A stretch of 64,000 nucleotides of DNA, taken from Paraburkholderia agricolaris (GTDB lineage: Bacteria; Pseudomonadota; Gammaproteobacteria; Burkholderiales; Burkholderiaceae). This document shows positions 35,971 to 44,597 of the stretch, piece by piece. Under the pieces are notes generated by a model. The model saw only the letters and a list, made by a program, of their open reading frames with translations, made no database searches and was not told the DNA's origin. Position 1 is the stretch's first letter. Every line of letters starts with the position of its first letter. Both the position numbers and the translations under genes were made by a program. Location: NCBI RefSeq assembly GCF_009455635.1, contig NZ_QPER01000001.1, forward strand, positions 2,666,001 to 2,730,000, read 5' to 3'.

Positions 35971-35994
35971 GCGAGCCCGCTGCAGCAGGCTCGC
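35971..35994 (-). terminator. Hairpin downstream of rpiA
   Basis: GCGAGCC pairs with GGCTCGC around a partly self-complementary GCTGCAGC loop, 48 nt after the rpiA stop. There is no T-tract, so it may be a Rho-assisted or processing site. Confidence 0.35.
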
Positions 35995-36041
35995 GTAAGA
36001 CTATAAAACCGACGACAAAACGGCTGGCAGAAGCGCCGCGC

Positions 36042-36737
36042 TCAGTTCTTGTTGTAGTCGATCGTCTCGACGCCGGTATCCGTGCCGAGCATGCACAGAT
36101 TTGCGCCGCGGCCCGCGAACAGGCCCACCGTCACCACGCCCGGCCATGCATTGATATGCATTTCCAGCGTGCGCGGGTCGCTGATGCGCAGACCCTTGAC
36201 GTCGATGATCTCGTTGCCGTTATCGGTGATGAACGGCACGCCTTCTTTGGTCACGCGCACCACCGGCACGCCGCCGAGCGCCGTCACGCGGCGGCCGATC
36301 GCGGTGCGCGCCATCGGCACGACTTCGATTGGCAGCGGGAAGTTGCCGAGCGTGTCGACCAGCTTGCTCGCGTCGGCGATGCAAACGAACACGTCCGACA
36401 CCGAGGCGACAATCTTCTCGCGCGTCAGCGCGCCGCCGCCGCCCTTGATCATCGCGCCGCCGTGGTCGATTTCATCGGCGCCGTCCACATACACCGGCAG
36501 CGAATCGATTTCGTTGAGGTCGAGCACCTTGAAACCGTGCGATTGCAAACGCGCGGTGGTGGCGAGCGAGCTCGACACCGCGCCGCGATAACGGGTTTTG
36601 CTGGCCGCCAGCGCGTCGATGAAACAGTTCGCGGTGGAGCCGGTGCCGACGCCGATCACGGAGCCTTCCGGCACGTTGGCGTTCACATAGTCGGCGGCGG
36701 CCTGGCCGACCAGTTGCTTGAGTTCGTCTTGAGTCAT
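36042..36737 (-). CDS. rpiA: Ribose 5-phosphate isomerase A
   Basis: RpiA interconverts ribose 5-phosphate and ribulose 5-phosphate in the pentose phosphate pathway. The 231-residue protein shows [15 protein letters not shown] (phosphate loop, about residue 28), [12 protein letters not shown] with the catalytic Asp, and [16 protein letters not shown] with the catalytic Glu and Lys. The length is standard. It lies 86 bp downstream of rlmB's stop on the same strand. Confidence 0.97.
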   Translation of the reverse strand: MTQDELKQLVGQAAADYVNANVPEGSVIGVGTGSTANCFIDALAASKTRYRGAVSSSLATTARLQSHGFKVLDLNEIDSLPVYVDGADEIDHGGAMIKGGGGALTREKIVASVSDVFVCIADASKLVDTLGNFPLPIEVVPMARTAIGRRVTALGGVPVVRVTKEGVPFITDNGNEIIDVKGLRISDPRTLEMHINAWPGVVTVGLFAGRGANLCMLGTDTGVETIDYNKN

Positions 36738-36823
36738 GGGGAATGCTGGCGAGCGTAAAAAACGACAAGTTTACCGGAGTCGGGAGCGGTCGCTGGTTTT
36801 CGCTTATTTCCGCTTACTTCCGC

Positions 36824-37567
36824 TTACTTCTTCACCGAGCGCTGCCGCACCGCTTCGAACAGACACACGCCGCTCGCCACGGAAACATTCAGGCTTTCGA
36901 CCGTACCCGCCATCGGAATCTGCATGACCACGTCGCAGGTATCGCGCGTAAGGCGCCGCATGCCCTCGCCTTCGGCGCCCATCACCAGCGCGACCGGACC
37001 GTCGAGCTCGGTCTCGTAGAGGCTCTTGGTGGCTTCGCCGGCGGTACCGACCACCCACACACCCGCGTCCTTCAACTCACGCAGCGCACGCGCCAGATTC
37101 GTCACGGTGATGTACGGCACGGTGTCGGCTGCGCCGCTCGCCACCTTTGCCGCCGTTGCGTTCAAACCCACCGCCCGGTCGCGCGGCGCGATCACCGCGT
37201 GCGCGCCGGCCGCATCGGCCACACGCAGGCAGGCGCCGAGATTGTGCGGATCGGTCACGCCGTCCAGCACCAGAATCAACGGCGAACCATTGATACCGTC
37301 GAGCAATTCGGCCAGATTCTGCGCAAGCGGCATGTCGCCCGCACGCGCGACCACGCCCTGGTGACGCTCGGTATGCGCCAGGCCCCACAGACGCGTTTCG
37401 TCGGCAGCAATCAGACGCACACCCGCTTCTTTCGCCGCGTGCAGGAATTCGGTCATGCGCCGGTCTTTGCGCGTGGCGTCGTAATAAACCTCTTCGACCG
37501 ACGACGCGTCGTGCCGCATACGCGCGGTCACTGCGTGGAAACCGTATAGAACCTTGAGACGTGACAT
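36824..37567 (-). CDS. rlmB: 23S rRNA (guanosine-2'-O-)-methyltransferase RlmB
   Basis: RlmB methylates G2251 of 23S rRNA. The start [17 protein letters not shown] at 37567 is preceded by CAAAGG; a longer frame begins 12 codons earlier. The 247-residue protein has the L30e-like substrate domain, then the SPOUT knot: [32 protein letters not shown] and [19 protein letters not shown]. In many beta-proteobacteria it follows rnr as here, 182 bp downstream. Confidence 0.95.
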   Translation of the reverse strand: MSRLKVLYGFHAVTARMRHDASSVEEVYYDATRKDRRMTEFLHAAKEAGVRLIAADETRLWGLAHTERHQGVVARAGDMPLAQNLAELLDGINGSPLILVLDGVTDPHNLGACLRVADAAGAHAVIAPRDRAVGLNATAAKVASGAADTVPYITVTNLARALRELKDAGVWVVGTAGEATKSLYETELDGPVALVMGAEGEGMRRLTRDTCDVVMQIPMAGTVESLNVSVASGVCLFEAVRQRSVKK

Positions 37568-37749
37568 GACTGAAAACCTTTGATTGAGCGCGCCCTGGAA
37601 CACGCGCTACGGTGATGAATACGAGTCTGCTTACTGCGTTGCCGGCGTATCTGCTTCGATACCCGGCTTGATTGCGATGAAACGAAGACCGCGCGCACCC
37701 GATACGTTGGCACGTACCCGATGCGCGCGGTTCAAGCCGCCAGGCGACT

Positions 37750-40266
37750 TCAGCGCTTCTTGCGAGCCTGCGGTTTCGATGCCGCCTTGGCCGCAGCGCC
37801 GCCGTGCTTTTTCGCCGCGCCGCGTGCCGCGCGTGCTTCCTTGACGGCCGCGGTTTGTGCCGGCGCAGCCTTCTTGCGCCGTCCACCCGCGCCTGCCGCC
37901 GCGCCGCCTGCCCCGCCGTCCACCGGCGGCAACGAACGCACGCGCGCCCCGCCGCTTTCTCCGGAAGCCTTGTCGGCAAGCGCCGGACGGCCCGTGGGCG
38001 GCTTGATCGGCGTATCGCGCACGAGGCGGAAGTCGATCTTGCGCGCGTCGAGATCGACGCGGCTCACCTGCACCCGCACGCGATCCGACAGGCGGTAGCG
38101 AATCCCGGTGCGCTCGCCGCGCAACTCGTTCTTGATTTCGTCGTACTGGAAGTAGTCCGAGCCCAGTTCGGTAACGTGCACGAGGCCTTCGATAAAGAGC
38201 GAGTCGAGCTGCACGAAAATGCCGAACGAGGTCACGCCGTTGACCATGCCGCCGTACTCTTCGCCGAGCTTGTCGCGCATGAAGTAGCACTTGAGCCAGG
38301 CTTCGACGTCGCGCGAGGCTTCGTCGGCGCGGCGTTCGTTGGCCGAGCAATGCAGGCCGAGCTCTTCCCAGATCGCCACGTTGTTGCCACGCTGGCGGCC
38401 GCGCTTTTCGTCGTCGGCCTGCTGCATCGCACGGGCGCGCGGCGACAGCGCCGTATTCAACTCGACGCCCTGCGGCGGCTCCGGCTGATACTTGCGGCCC
38501 TGCAAAATCGCGTAGATCGCACGGTGCGTGAGCAGGTCGGGATAGCGGCGGATCGGACTCGTGAAGTGCGCATACGCCTCGTACGCGAGACCGAAGTGGC
38601 CGATGTTGTCCGGACTATAGACGGCCTGTTGCATCGAGCGCAGCAGCATGGTCTGCAGCATCTGCGCGTCCGGCCGCTCACGGATCTGCGCCATCAGTGC
38701 CGCGTAATCACTGGCGTGCGGCTTGTCGCCGCCGGCGAGCGTGAGGCCCATGCCGCGCAGGAAGGTACGCAGATTTTCGAGCTTCTCGGCAGTCGGCCCC
38801 GCGTGCACGCGGAACAGCCCCGGGTGCTTGTTGCGCTTGAGGAAGTCGGCCGCGCAGACGTTCGCGGCCAGCATGCATTCCTCAATCAGCTTGTGTGCGT
38901 CGTTGCGGGTGCGCGGAATGATCTGCTCGATCTTGCCCTGCGCATTGCAGACGATGTACGTCTCGGTCGTATCGAAGTCGATCGCGCCGCGCTTCTGGCG
39001 TGCGGCGAACAGCGACTTGTAGACGCCATACAGATTCTGCAACTGCGGCAGCAATGCCGCACGGCGCGCGGCTTCCGGGCCCTTGGTGTTCTTGAGCACC
39101 GCCGCCACTTCCGTGTAGGTCAGGCGCGCGGCCGAATTGATGACGCCCGGATAGAACTGATACGCCTTCACTTCGCCACGCGTGGTGACGATCATGTCGC
39201 ACACCAGCACGCAACGATCGACGTGCGGATTCAGCGAACACAGTCCGTTCGACAGCTTTTCCGGCAGCATGGGAATCACGCGGCGCGGGAAGTACACCGA
39301 GGTGCTGCGCTCGAGCGCGTCGGCGTCGAGCCCGCTCTTCGGATGCACATAGTGCGAGACGTCCGCGATCGCGACGATCAGGCGGAAGCCTTCGCCGCGG
39401 CCAACCTGAACCGGTTCGCAATAGACCGCGTCGTCGAAGTCGCGGGCATCTTCACCGTCGATCGTGACGAGCGGCACGTCGCGCAGATCGATGCGATGGC
39501 GTGCGTCGGCCGGGCGCACTTCGTCCGGAAGCTTGGCGGCTTCGTCGAGTGCGGCCTGGCTGAATTCATGCGGCACGCCGTACTTGCGCACCGCGATTTC
39601 GATTTCCATGCCGGGGTCGTCGATATCGCCGAGCACCTCCACCACGCGGCCGAGCGGCTGCGAATGACGGCTCGGGAAATCGGTCAGCTCAACCACCACC
39701 ACCTGGCCGACCTTGGCCTTTTTGGTGTTCTGCGCGATCAGGATGTCGTGACCGATGCGCTTGTCTTCGGGCGCCACGATCAGCGCGCCGTTCTCGTTCA
39801 GCAGCCGGCCGATCACCCGCTTGTTGGCGCGATCAGTGACTTCGACGATGTGCCCTTCCGGCCTGCCGCGGCGGTCGTAGCCGACGATGCGCGCCAGCAC
39901 GCGGTCGTTGTGCATGACCTTCTGCATCTCGCCGGTGGGCAGGAACAGATCGTCCTGGCCGTCGTCGCGAATGAGAAAACCGTAGCCGTCGCGATGGCCC
40001 TGTACGCGGCCCGCGACAAAGTTCGACGGATGGGTCAGCTGATAGAGATTGCGCTGATCGAGCCGGATCTGGCCGTCGCGCTCCATGGCGCCCAGCCGCT
40101 TGAAAAATCCTTCGCGCTCCTGGCGCTTGATCGACAGGGCTTCGGCGATGTCGTTCGCGGCAAGCGGCGCTTCACTCGTGCGCAGGACGCCCAGGATTTC
40201 TTCGCGGCTTGGGATCGGATACGGGAATTTGCTCAAGGGCTTATCGATGATTTTTTCTCGTTGCAT
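37750..40266 (-). CDS. rnr: Ribonuclease R
   Basis: A processive 3'-5' exoribonuclease for structured RNA, and part of rRNA and tmRNA quality control. The 838-residue protein has an N-terminal HTH (SREEILGVLRTSEAPLAAND), cold-shock domains, the RNB domain with DGEDARDFDDAVYCE holding the metal-binding aspartates, an S1 domain (EEYGGMVNGVTSFGIF) and a long Lys/Ala-rich tail ending KPQARKKR. ATG 40266 has no clear ribosome site. A large antisense frame mirrors the gene but is a codon-bias shadow. Confidence 0.96.
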   Translation of the reverse strand: MQREKIIDKPLSKFPYPIPSREEILGVLRTSEAPLAANDIAEALSIKRQEREGFFKRLGAMERDGQIRLDQRNLYQLTHPSNFVAGRVQGHRDGYGFLIRDDGQDDLFLPTGEMQKVMHNDRVLARIVGYDRRGRPEGHIVEVTDRANKRVIGRLLNENGALIVAPEDKRIGHDILIAQNTKKAKVGQVVVVELTDFPSRHSQPLGRVVEVLGDIDDPGMEIEIAVRKYGVPHEFSQAALDEAAKLPDEVRPADARHRIDLRDVPLVTIDGEDARDFDDAVYCEPVQVGRGEGFRLIVAIADVSHYVHPKSGLDADALERSTSVYFPRRVIPMLPEKLSNGLCSLNPHVDRCVLVCDMIVTTRGEVKAYQFYPGVINSAARLTYTEVAAVLKNTKGPEAARRAALLPQLQNLYGVYKSLFAARQKRGAIDFDTTETYIVCNAQGKIEQIIPRTRNDAHKLIEECMLAANVCAADFLKRNKHPGLFRVHAGPTAEKLENLRTFLRGMGLTLAGGDKPHASDYAALMAQIRERPDAQMLQTMLLRSMQQAVYSPDNIGHFGLAYEAYAHFTSPIRRYPDLLTHRAIYAILQGRKYQPEPPQGVELNTALSPRARAMQQADDEKRGRQRGNNVAIWEELGLHCSANERRADEASRDVEAWLKCYFMRDKLGEEYGGMVNGVTSFGIFVQLDSLFIEGLVHVTELGSDYFQYDEIKNELRGERTGIRYRLSDRVRVQVSRVDLDARKIDFRLVRDTPIKPPTGRPALADKASGESGGARVRSLPPVDGGAGGAAAGAGGRRKKAAPAQTAAVKEARAARGAAKKHGGAAAKAASKPQARKKR

Positions 40267-40518
40267 GGACGTCGGTCGGCGATGTGGCTCGGCTTAAGAA
40301 GCGTTTGGGTTGCGCTTAAGTTGCACTTGCGATTGCACTGAAAAGGCTGCTCGGGTCCGGCTCGTTCAAATCTGAGTCCGACGGGCGTGTGCACCGTGCC
40401 AACGAACTACTGCGAGGCATTCTAACACCCGTCTCGCGCGCCACGCGGCCCGTCGAGAATCGCTGTGAGCCGCCTGCAGACTCGCCGCGGCAATGTTTAA
40501 GCGACTTTTGAGAAAGGC

Positions 40519-40546
40519 TTGACAGCCCTGAATCTGTCGCTATAAT
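40519..40546 (+). promoter_or_regulatory. Consensus promoter of the first tRNA-Leu
   Basis: TTGACA (40519-40524), a 16-nt spacer and TATAAT (40541-40546): both hexamers match the sigma-70 consensus. The tRNA begins 24 nt further on. Confidence 0.85.
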
Positions 40547-40570
40547 GGCGGTCTTTGCTGTTCATCACCT

Positions 40571-40657
40571 GCCCAGGTGGCGAAATTGGTAGACGCACTA
40601 GGTTCAGGTCCTAGCGGTGGCAACACTGTGGAGGTTCGAGTCCTCTCTTGGGCACCA
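40571..40657 (+). tRNA. tRNA-Leu (CAG anticodon), copy 1
   Basis: An 87-nt class II tRNA with a long variable arm (CGGTGGCAACACTG), anticodon loop TTCAGGT, T-loop GGTTCGAGTCC and encoded CCA. It differs from copy 2 at three positions. The changes in the variable arm and in the acceptor stem (CTTGGGC against GCCCAGG) each turn a G-C pair into G-U, so this copy is slightly weaker. Confidence 0.95.
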
Positions 40658-40663
40658 GATTCA

Positions 40664-40708
40664 AAAGTAAAGCCGCCTGATGTTTCACATAGGCGGCTTT
40701 ACTTTTTG
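40664..40708 (+). terminator. Rho-independent terminator after tRNA-Leu copy 1
   Basis: AAAGTAAAGCCGCCT pairs with AGGCGGCTTTACTTT (15 bp, 12-nt loop partly paired), followed by TT and G. It begins 7 nt after the tRNA. Confidence 0.85.
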
Positions 40709-40868
40709 TGTGAGGCTACGTGATCCGGTTCAGTTTTTCGATCGGATAACGTGGTTAGCAGGACGGTTGGGTCGATGTGAATCGGCTGCTGTCGAGCAGT
40801 GGAGTTTTGCTCTGCTGCATGGCACAACCGGGCGGTCGATGAAGCGATAGTTTGTTTGCATGTAGGGA

Positions 40869-40896
40869 TTGACACGCTGCATCATCACGCTAAAAT
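40869..40896 (+). promoter_or_regulatory. Promoter of the second tRNA-Leu
   Basis: TTGACA (40869-40874), a 16-nt spacer and TAAAAT (40891-40896), 22 nt before the tRNA 5' end. Confidence 0.75.
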
Positions 40897-40917
40897 GTTG
40901 GTCTAGCTTGAAGACGT

Positions 40918-41004
40918 GCCCAGGTGGCGGAATTGGTAGACGCACTAGGTTCAGGTCCTAGCGGTGGCAACACCGTGGAGGTTCGAGTCCTCTCCTGGGC
41001 ACCA
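40918..41004 (+). tRNA. tRNA-Leu (CAG anticodon), copy 2
   Basis: An 87-nt class II tRNA with the same CAG anticodon as copy 1. The acceptor GCCCAGG/CCTGGGC and variable arm CGGTG/CACCG are fully paired. CCA is encoded. It is followed by a strong terminator at 41051. Confidence 0.97.
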
Positions 41005-41050
41005 TTAGTTGTTCCGGCTTAGTTCCAACTCAAGCCGAAGTAGTTCGAGA

Positions 41051-41090
41051 AACCCCGTAAGGTTAAAGCCTTACGGGGTTTTTTGTTTTC
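41051..41090 (+). terminator. Rho-independent terminator after tRNA-Leu copy 2
   Basis: AACCCCGTAAGG pairs perfectly with CCTTACGGGGTT around TTAAAG, followed by TTTTGTTTT. Confidence 0.9.
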
Positions 41091-41096
41091 TACAGA

Positions 41097-41363
41097 TTAC
41101 TTTCGTTCCGCTGACATCGACGACTGAGCCCGGGCCAGGAGAACGTCCACAGCCTCGGTCCCTACCCCGATATCACGCTCACCGATGCGCGCCGGTCGGC
41201 CGCTACCGCACGCAATCTTGTATGCGAAGGCTTCGATCCGCTTGCATATCGTCAGGCCGAATCCATCGCCCGCAAACGCGTGGCCAAAGGCGCCTTCCAT
41301 CTTGCGGCCCAGCGCGATAGAAGCTGGATCAAGCAAGCGAACCTGACCGGCATGCCCACTCAA
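41097..41363 (-). pseudogene. Possible remnant of a sensor histidine kinase C-terminus
   Basis: An 88-codon frame directly beyond the tRNA-Leu pair. It contains GDGFGLTICKRIEAFAYKIA, which resembles the G2 box of histidine-kinase ATPase domains (GxGLGLTICKRI), and ends RIGERDIGVGTEAVDVLL, like the last strand of that domain. No H-box, N-box or membrane part precedes it, so if the resemblance is real this is a decayed fragment. It could also be a spurious frame; the flanks of 41091-41399 show nothing else. Confidence 0.3.
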
Positions 41364-41399
41364 TCGTCAATCCGACGCTGGAGCCTTGTGGAAACCGCG

Positions 41400-41822
41400 T
41401 TACCGCCGAACATTGGCGATGGTGGCCTGCATCAGGGCGACCACTTTGTAGCCATCGCCAGATCCCGAGAAGGCCCGGACTTCTCCAGTGCAGACCGTGA
41501 GGAGTTTTCCCGAACTCTGTACCCGTCCGATGGCCAGGAAGCGCTCACCGACAGCAGGTCGCAAGAGGTTAATTTTGAACTCCGCCGTGACAACCTCGCA
41601 TTCGAGTGGCGCCTTTGTCAACGCCGCGTAACCGCATGCGCTGTCGACGATGCTTGCGGTCACGCCCGCGTGCAGATACCCATGCTGCTGAGAGAGGCCG
41701 TTTGAAAATGGCAACTCAATCTGGACCTCGCCTTCTGCTACCAATCCAAGTCGTGCACCGATGGTTGCCATCAGACCCTGTGCGTTGAAGCTGTCCGCGA
41801 TTCGTTTATGGATTTCGCTCAT
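41400..41822 (-). CDS. PaaI-type hot-dog thioesterase
   Basis: A 140-residue hot-dog protein; the ATG at 41822 (MSEIHKRIADSFNAQG) fits the family size. GYLHAGVTASIVDSACGYAA is the PaaI-like active-site helix with its Gly and Asp, and TAEFKINLLRPAVGERFLA the central strand. It hydrolyses acyl- or hydroxyphenylacetyl-type CoA esters. It lies downstream of the enoyl-CoA hydratase gene on the same strand with a 167-bp, AT-richer gap, and may share its pathway. Confidence 0.87.
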   Translation of the reverse strand: MSEIHKRIADSFNAQGLMATIGARLGLVAEGEVQIELPFSNGLSQQHGYLHAGVTASIVDSACGYAALTKAPLECEVVTAEFKINLLRPAVGERFLAIGRVQSSGKLLTVCTGEVRAFSGSGDGYKVVALMQATIANVRR

Positions 41823-41989
41823 CGGATTTGGTGGAAATGTGAGACACGAGAACTTTCTTTTCGGCGCGCTACGCAGTTGCGCTTTACCGGCAAGAATCAG
41901 ATGCAGCTTAAATTCTGCCACAAGAGTCGACGACCGCCCGCCTCCATCAATGCACTATTGCTTGCTCTGCACTCGCCGGGTTCGAAGCA

Positions 41990-42760
41990 TCAGCGAAACT
42001 CAGCATGCCGTTTTTCTCGAAAGGCCGTGACACCTTCTGCCGCGTCCGGTGTGCCTTTGCATACCGACGCCGCGAATTCATGTGCAATCTCGGTGTGTCC
42101 CGCTTCGACCATGCGCAATAGCCGCTTTCCGACGGAAAGAGACGCACTGGAGCGACGTTGAATGAGCGCACAGATTTCGGCTACGCGCACGTCAAGCTGC
42201 TCAAGCGGGAGTGCCTCGTTGACAATTCCCCATTCGACGGCCCGCGCGGCGGCAATCGGCTCGCCGAGCAGTACGAGTTCTCGCGACCGACCGGTGCCGA
42301 CCAGGTCCAAAATTCGTTGGCATCCCATCCACCCTGGAATCGCACCAACAGACGCTTCCGGAAAGCCGAGCATCGCACCAGTGGACGCGTATCTGAAGTC
42401 GCAGGACAGCGCGAGTTCCAGGCCGCCACCAAGCGCACTGCCGGAAAGCACCGCGATAGTCGGGACATCGAGTTCCGCAATACGCCGGAACACGCGGTTT
42501 CCGGCCCGGACAAAACGGCTACCCATGCCTTCAGGGTCAATGTCCCCCCACTCCCCAATATCGGCGCCACTGCAAAAAAAGCGCGTACTTGCCGAGCGGA
42601 TCACCACCACGCGCACGTCTCTCGTGTTCTCGATCTGCGCGAGAGCGAGATCAATCTCGGCAAGCATTGCCAACGACAGCGCGTTGTGCCGCGCGACGCG
42701 CTCGAGCGTGATGGTGGCGACGCGACCGTCAATGTGAAAGCGGATGCTGGAACTGGACAT
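41990..42760 (-). CDS. Enoyl-CoA hydratase/isomerase family protein
   Basis: A 256-residue crotonase. The ATG at 42760 (MSSSSIRFHIDG) is preferred over a TTG 14 codons upstream, though neither has a good ribosome site. FFCSGADIGEW and SGSALGGGLELALSCDFRYA form the oxyanion hole; FPEASVGAIPGWMGCQRI covers the catalytic region. The first catalytic Glu of hydratases is not clear (LELALS), so isomerase or hydrolase activity is possible. It belongs to the accessory patch beyond the tRNA-Leu pair. Confidence 0.87.
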   Translation of the reverse strand: MSSSSIRFHIDGRVATITLERVARHNALSLAMLAEIDLALAQIENTRDVRVVVIRSASTRFFCSGADIGEWGDIDPEGMGSRFVRAGNRVFRRIAELDVPTIAVLSGSALGGGLELALSCDFRYASTGAMLGFPEASVGAIPGWMGCQRILDLVGTGRSRELVLLGEPIAAARAVEWGIVNEALPLEQLDVRVAEICALIQRRSSASLSVGKRLLRMVEAGHTEIAHEFAASVCKGTPDAAEGVTAFREKRHAEFR

Positions 42761-42888
42761 GAGATCGGAAAATTCTTTTGCGAGTTTGGCCTCGGCTTGC
42801 AAAACTGAACCGCAAGAGGTATCGAGCGACGGGCTGCCCCGTTAGCGCCTCACAACATGAAAGCCCAGCAACACCCCGGGAGCGGATA

Positions 42889-43026
42889 TTATTCGCCATC
42901 CTCATGCACCAGCGCCAATGTTGCATGGTCGTGGCCCAGCAGCGCGCACAACGTCTCGACGATCAATCCATGATCTTCGCGCTGGGCCAAACCTGACACT
43001 GTGATCGAACCGATTACACCAGCGCC
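42889..43026 (-). pseudogene. Truncated UPF0303 C-terminus
   Basis: Forty-five codons reading [20 protein letters not shown] and on to [14 protein letters not shown] closely match the C-terminus of the intact UPF0303 protein at 12991-13488 ([20 protein letters not shown]). The upstream part is missing; the frame continues into unrelated sequence overlapping the MFS gene. This is a gene fragment, most simply left by a rearrangement. Confidence 0.75.
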
Positions 43027-43135
43027 GTTAGCTCGGGAATGACAACGCACACCAATTGCAAAAGCGGGACGACGCAGCGCTCGCCTGCGAACCTGAGGCG
43101 CGGGTTTCCCCCGCGGCGCGCAATCCAGATAGAAA

Positions 43136-44434
43136 TCAATGCCCAAGCGACTCCCCAAAAGAAAAGTCGACGTGCGCCTTTGACGACCGGATCAGAAACA
43201 TCGCCGCCCACGCCACGAGATACGCCGAGCCGCAAACGATGAACAAAATGTTGTATCCCGAGTTGATAGCGCCGAGCGCCTTGAAGTGGTCGAGAAGCGC
43301 TCCAACGAACAATGGGAAAAGCGTTCCCCCGATTGCGCCCGCCATGCCGCCGATGCCGACCACCGACCCGACCAGCGCTTTGGGAAACATGTCAGACGCC
43401 GTCGTAAACAGGTTCGCCGACCACCCCTGATGCGCTGCGGCTGCAAGACTTAGCAGCCCGACCATCGCCCACATGTTGTCGATCCATGGCGAAAAAGCGA
43501 TAGGCACCACCAGAAACGCCAATCCGAGCATGACACTCTGCCGGGCACGTTGAACGGTCCAGCCTCGAGAGATCAATTGTGAGGACAGCCACCCTCCGGA
43601 GATACTTCCAATCGATGTAGCCACGTACACGACCACAAGCGGCAGCCCCAGGCTTCTTAAATCAAGGTGATAGCGGGACGAGAAATATGAAGGGAGCCAG
43701 AACAACATGAACCACCAGATGGGATCCGTTAGCAATTTCCCAGCGATGAAGGCCCACGTCGCATGCAGGCGCAGCAAGGAGAACCAACTCACTGATTTGC
43801 CGGCATCCTCGTCCTCGCTGCGGTCGTCCTCGATATACTTCAATTCGGCCTGCGTGATTTTCGCGTGCTTCTGCGGAGCGTAGTACATGACATACCAAAG
43901 GCCAAGCCAGATGAAGCCTGTCAGCCCGGTCACCAGAAACGCAGCCTGCCAACCATATGATGCGGCAAGCCATGGAACGATGGCAGGCGCCGCCACTGCG
44001 CCGATACTGGTCCCGGACGTCAGGATCCCTACGGCCAAAGCCTGCTCTTTTCGGGGAAACCACTCCGATACCGACTTTACTGCCGACGGAAAATTTCCAG
44101 ATTCGGCCAGCCCAAGAAGCGAGCGCATAAACGCAAAGCCCAGCGTGCCGCGCACCAGAGCATGGCCACAGGCAGCTACGCTCCAGATCAGTACGCAGAC
44201 TCCATAGCCGACCTTTACACCAAATCTGTCAATCAGTTTTCCGGACAGGATAAGCCCGAATGCATAGCACGCAGTGAAGACGACCACCATGTAGCTGTAG
44301 TCGGTTTCAGTCCAGTGAAAACGAGCGGCGAGATCCGGCTTGAGCAGCCCGAGAACTTGCCGATCCAGATAGTTGATTGTTGTCGCGAAGAAAAGTAGCG
44401 CGCAAATACGCCATCTGTAGTTGGATTTGTCCAC
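43136..44434 (-). CDS. MFS transporter, hexuronate/anion:cation symporter type
   Basis: A 432-residue protein with about 12 membrane helices. [22 protein letters not shown] is the typical start of ACS-family symporters such as ExuT, followed by [16 protein letters not shown] and [20 protein letters not shown], a family motif between helices 4 and 5. Substrates in the family are sugar acids and related organic anions. The 3' end overlaps a broken UPF0303 frame. It starts 164 bp after the aldo/keto reductase stop, with a perfect palindrome in between. Confidence 0.9.
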   Translation of the reverse strand: MDKSNYRWRICALLFFATTINYLDRQVLGLLKPDLAARFHWTETDYSYMVVVFTACYAFGLILSGKLIDRFGVKVGYGVCVLIWSVAACGHALVRGTLGFAFMRSLLGLAESGNFPSAVKSVSEWFPRKEQALAVGILTSGTSIGAVAAPAIVPWLAASYGWQAAFLVTGLTGFIWLGLWYVMYYAPQKHAKITQAELKYIEDDRSEDEDAGKSVSWFSLLRLHATWAFIAGKLLTDPIWWFMLFWLPSYFSSRYHLDLRSLGLPLVVVYVATSIGSISGGWLSSQLISRGWTVQRARQSVMLGLAFLVVPIAFSPWIDNMWAMVGLLSLAAAAHQGWSANLFTTASDMFPKALVGSVVGIGGMAGAIGGTLFPLFVGALLDHFKALGAINSGYNILFIVCGSAYLVAWAAMFLIRSSKAHVDFSFGESLGH

Positions 44435-44500
44435 CCGTGATCTCCAAAAAATCTCTGCCAGACCCCGTGAAGCTCGGGCTGTTTATGTACAGGGTCAAAC

Positions 44501-44526
44501 GACGTGATACGGCGCCGTATCACGTC
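44501..44526. promoter_or_regulatory. Perfect 26-bp palindrome upstream of the MFS gene
   Basis: The half-site GACGTGATACGGC is followed immediately by its exact reverse complement. It lies 67 bp upstream of the MFS start and 72 bp after the aldo/keto reductase stop, with no T-tract on the minus strand. An operator for a dimeric regulator of the transporter is more likely than a terminator. The cognate protein is not identified. Confidence 0.6.
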
Positions 44527-44597
44527 TTTCGTTTTAATGCTTTGCAATCTGCCGACATGCAATGGGGTACTGCGCGGCTGTGGTCTGAGGCTAGACG

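Noticed and set aside
37568..37749. Small gene between rnr and rlmB
   Set aside because: Frames here are Arg/Ser-rich continuations of shadow frames without start signals; nothing supports translation.
37804..40341. 845-codon open frame opposite rnr
   Set aside because: It mirrors the RNase R gene exactly. High-GC codon bias opens the complementary frame; its sequence is His/Arg-rich and matches no family.
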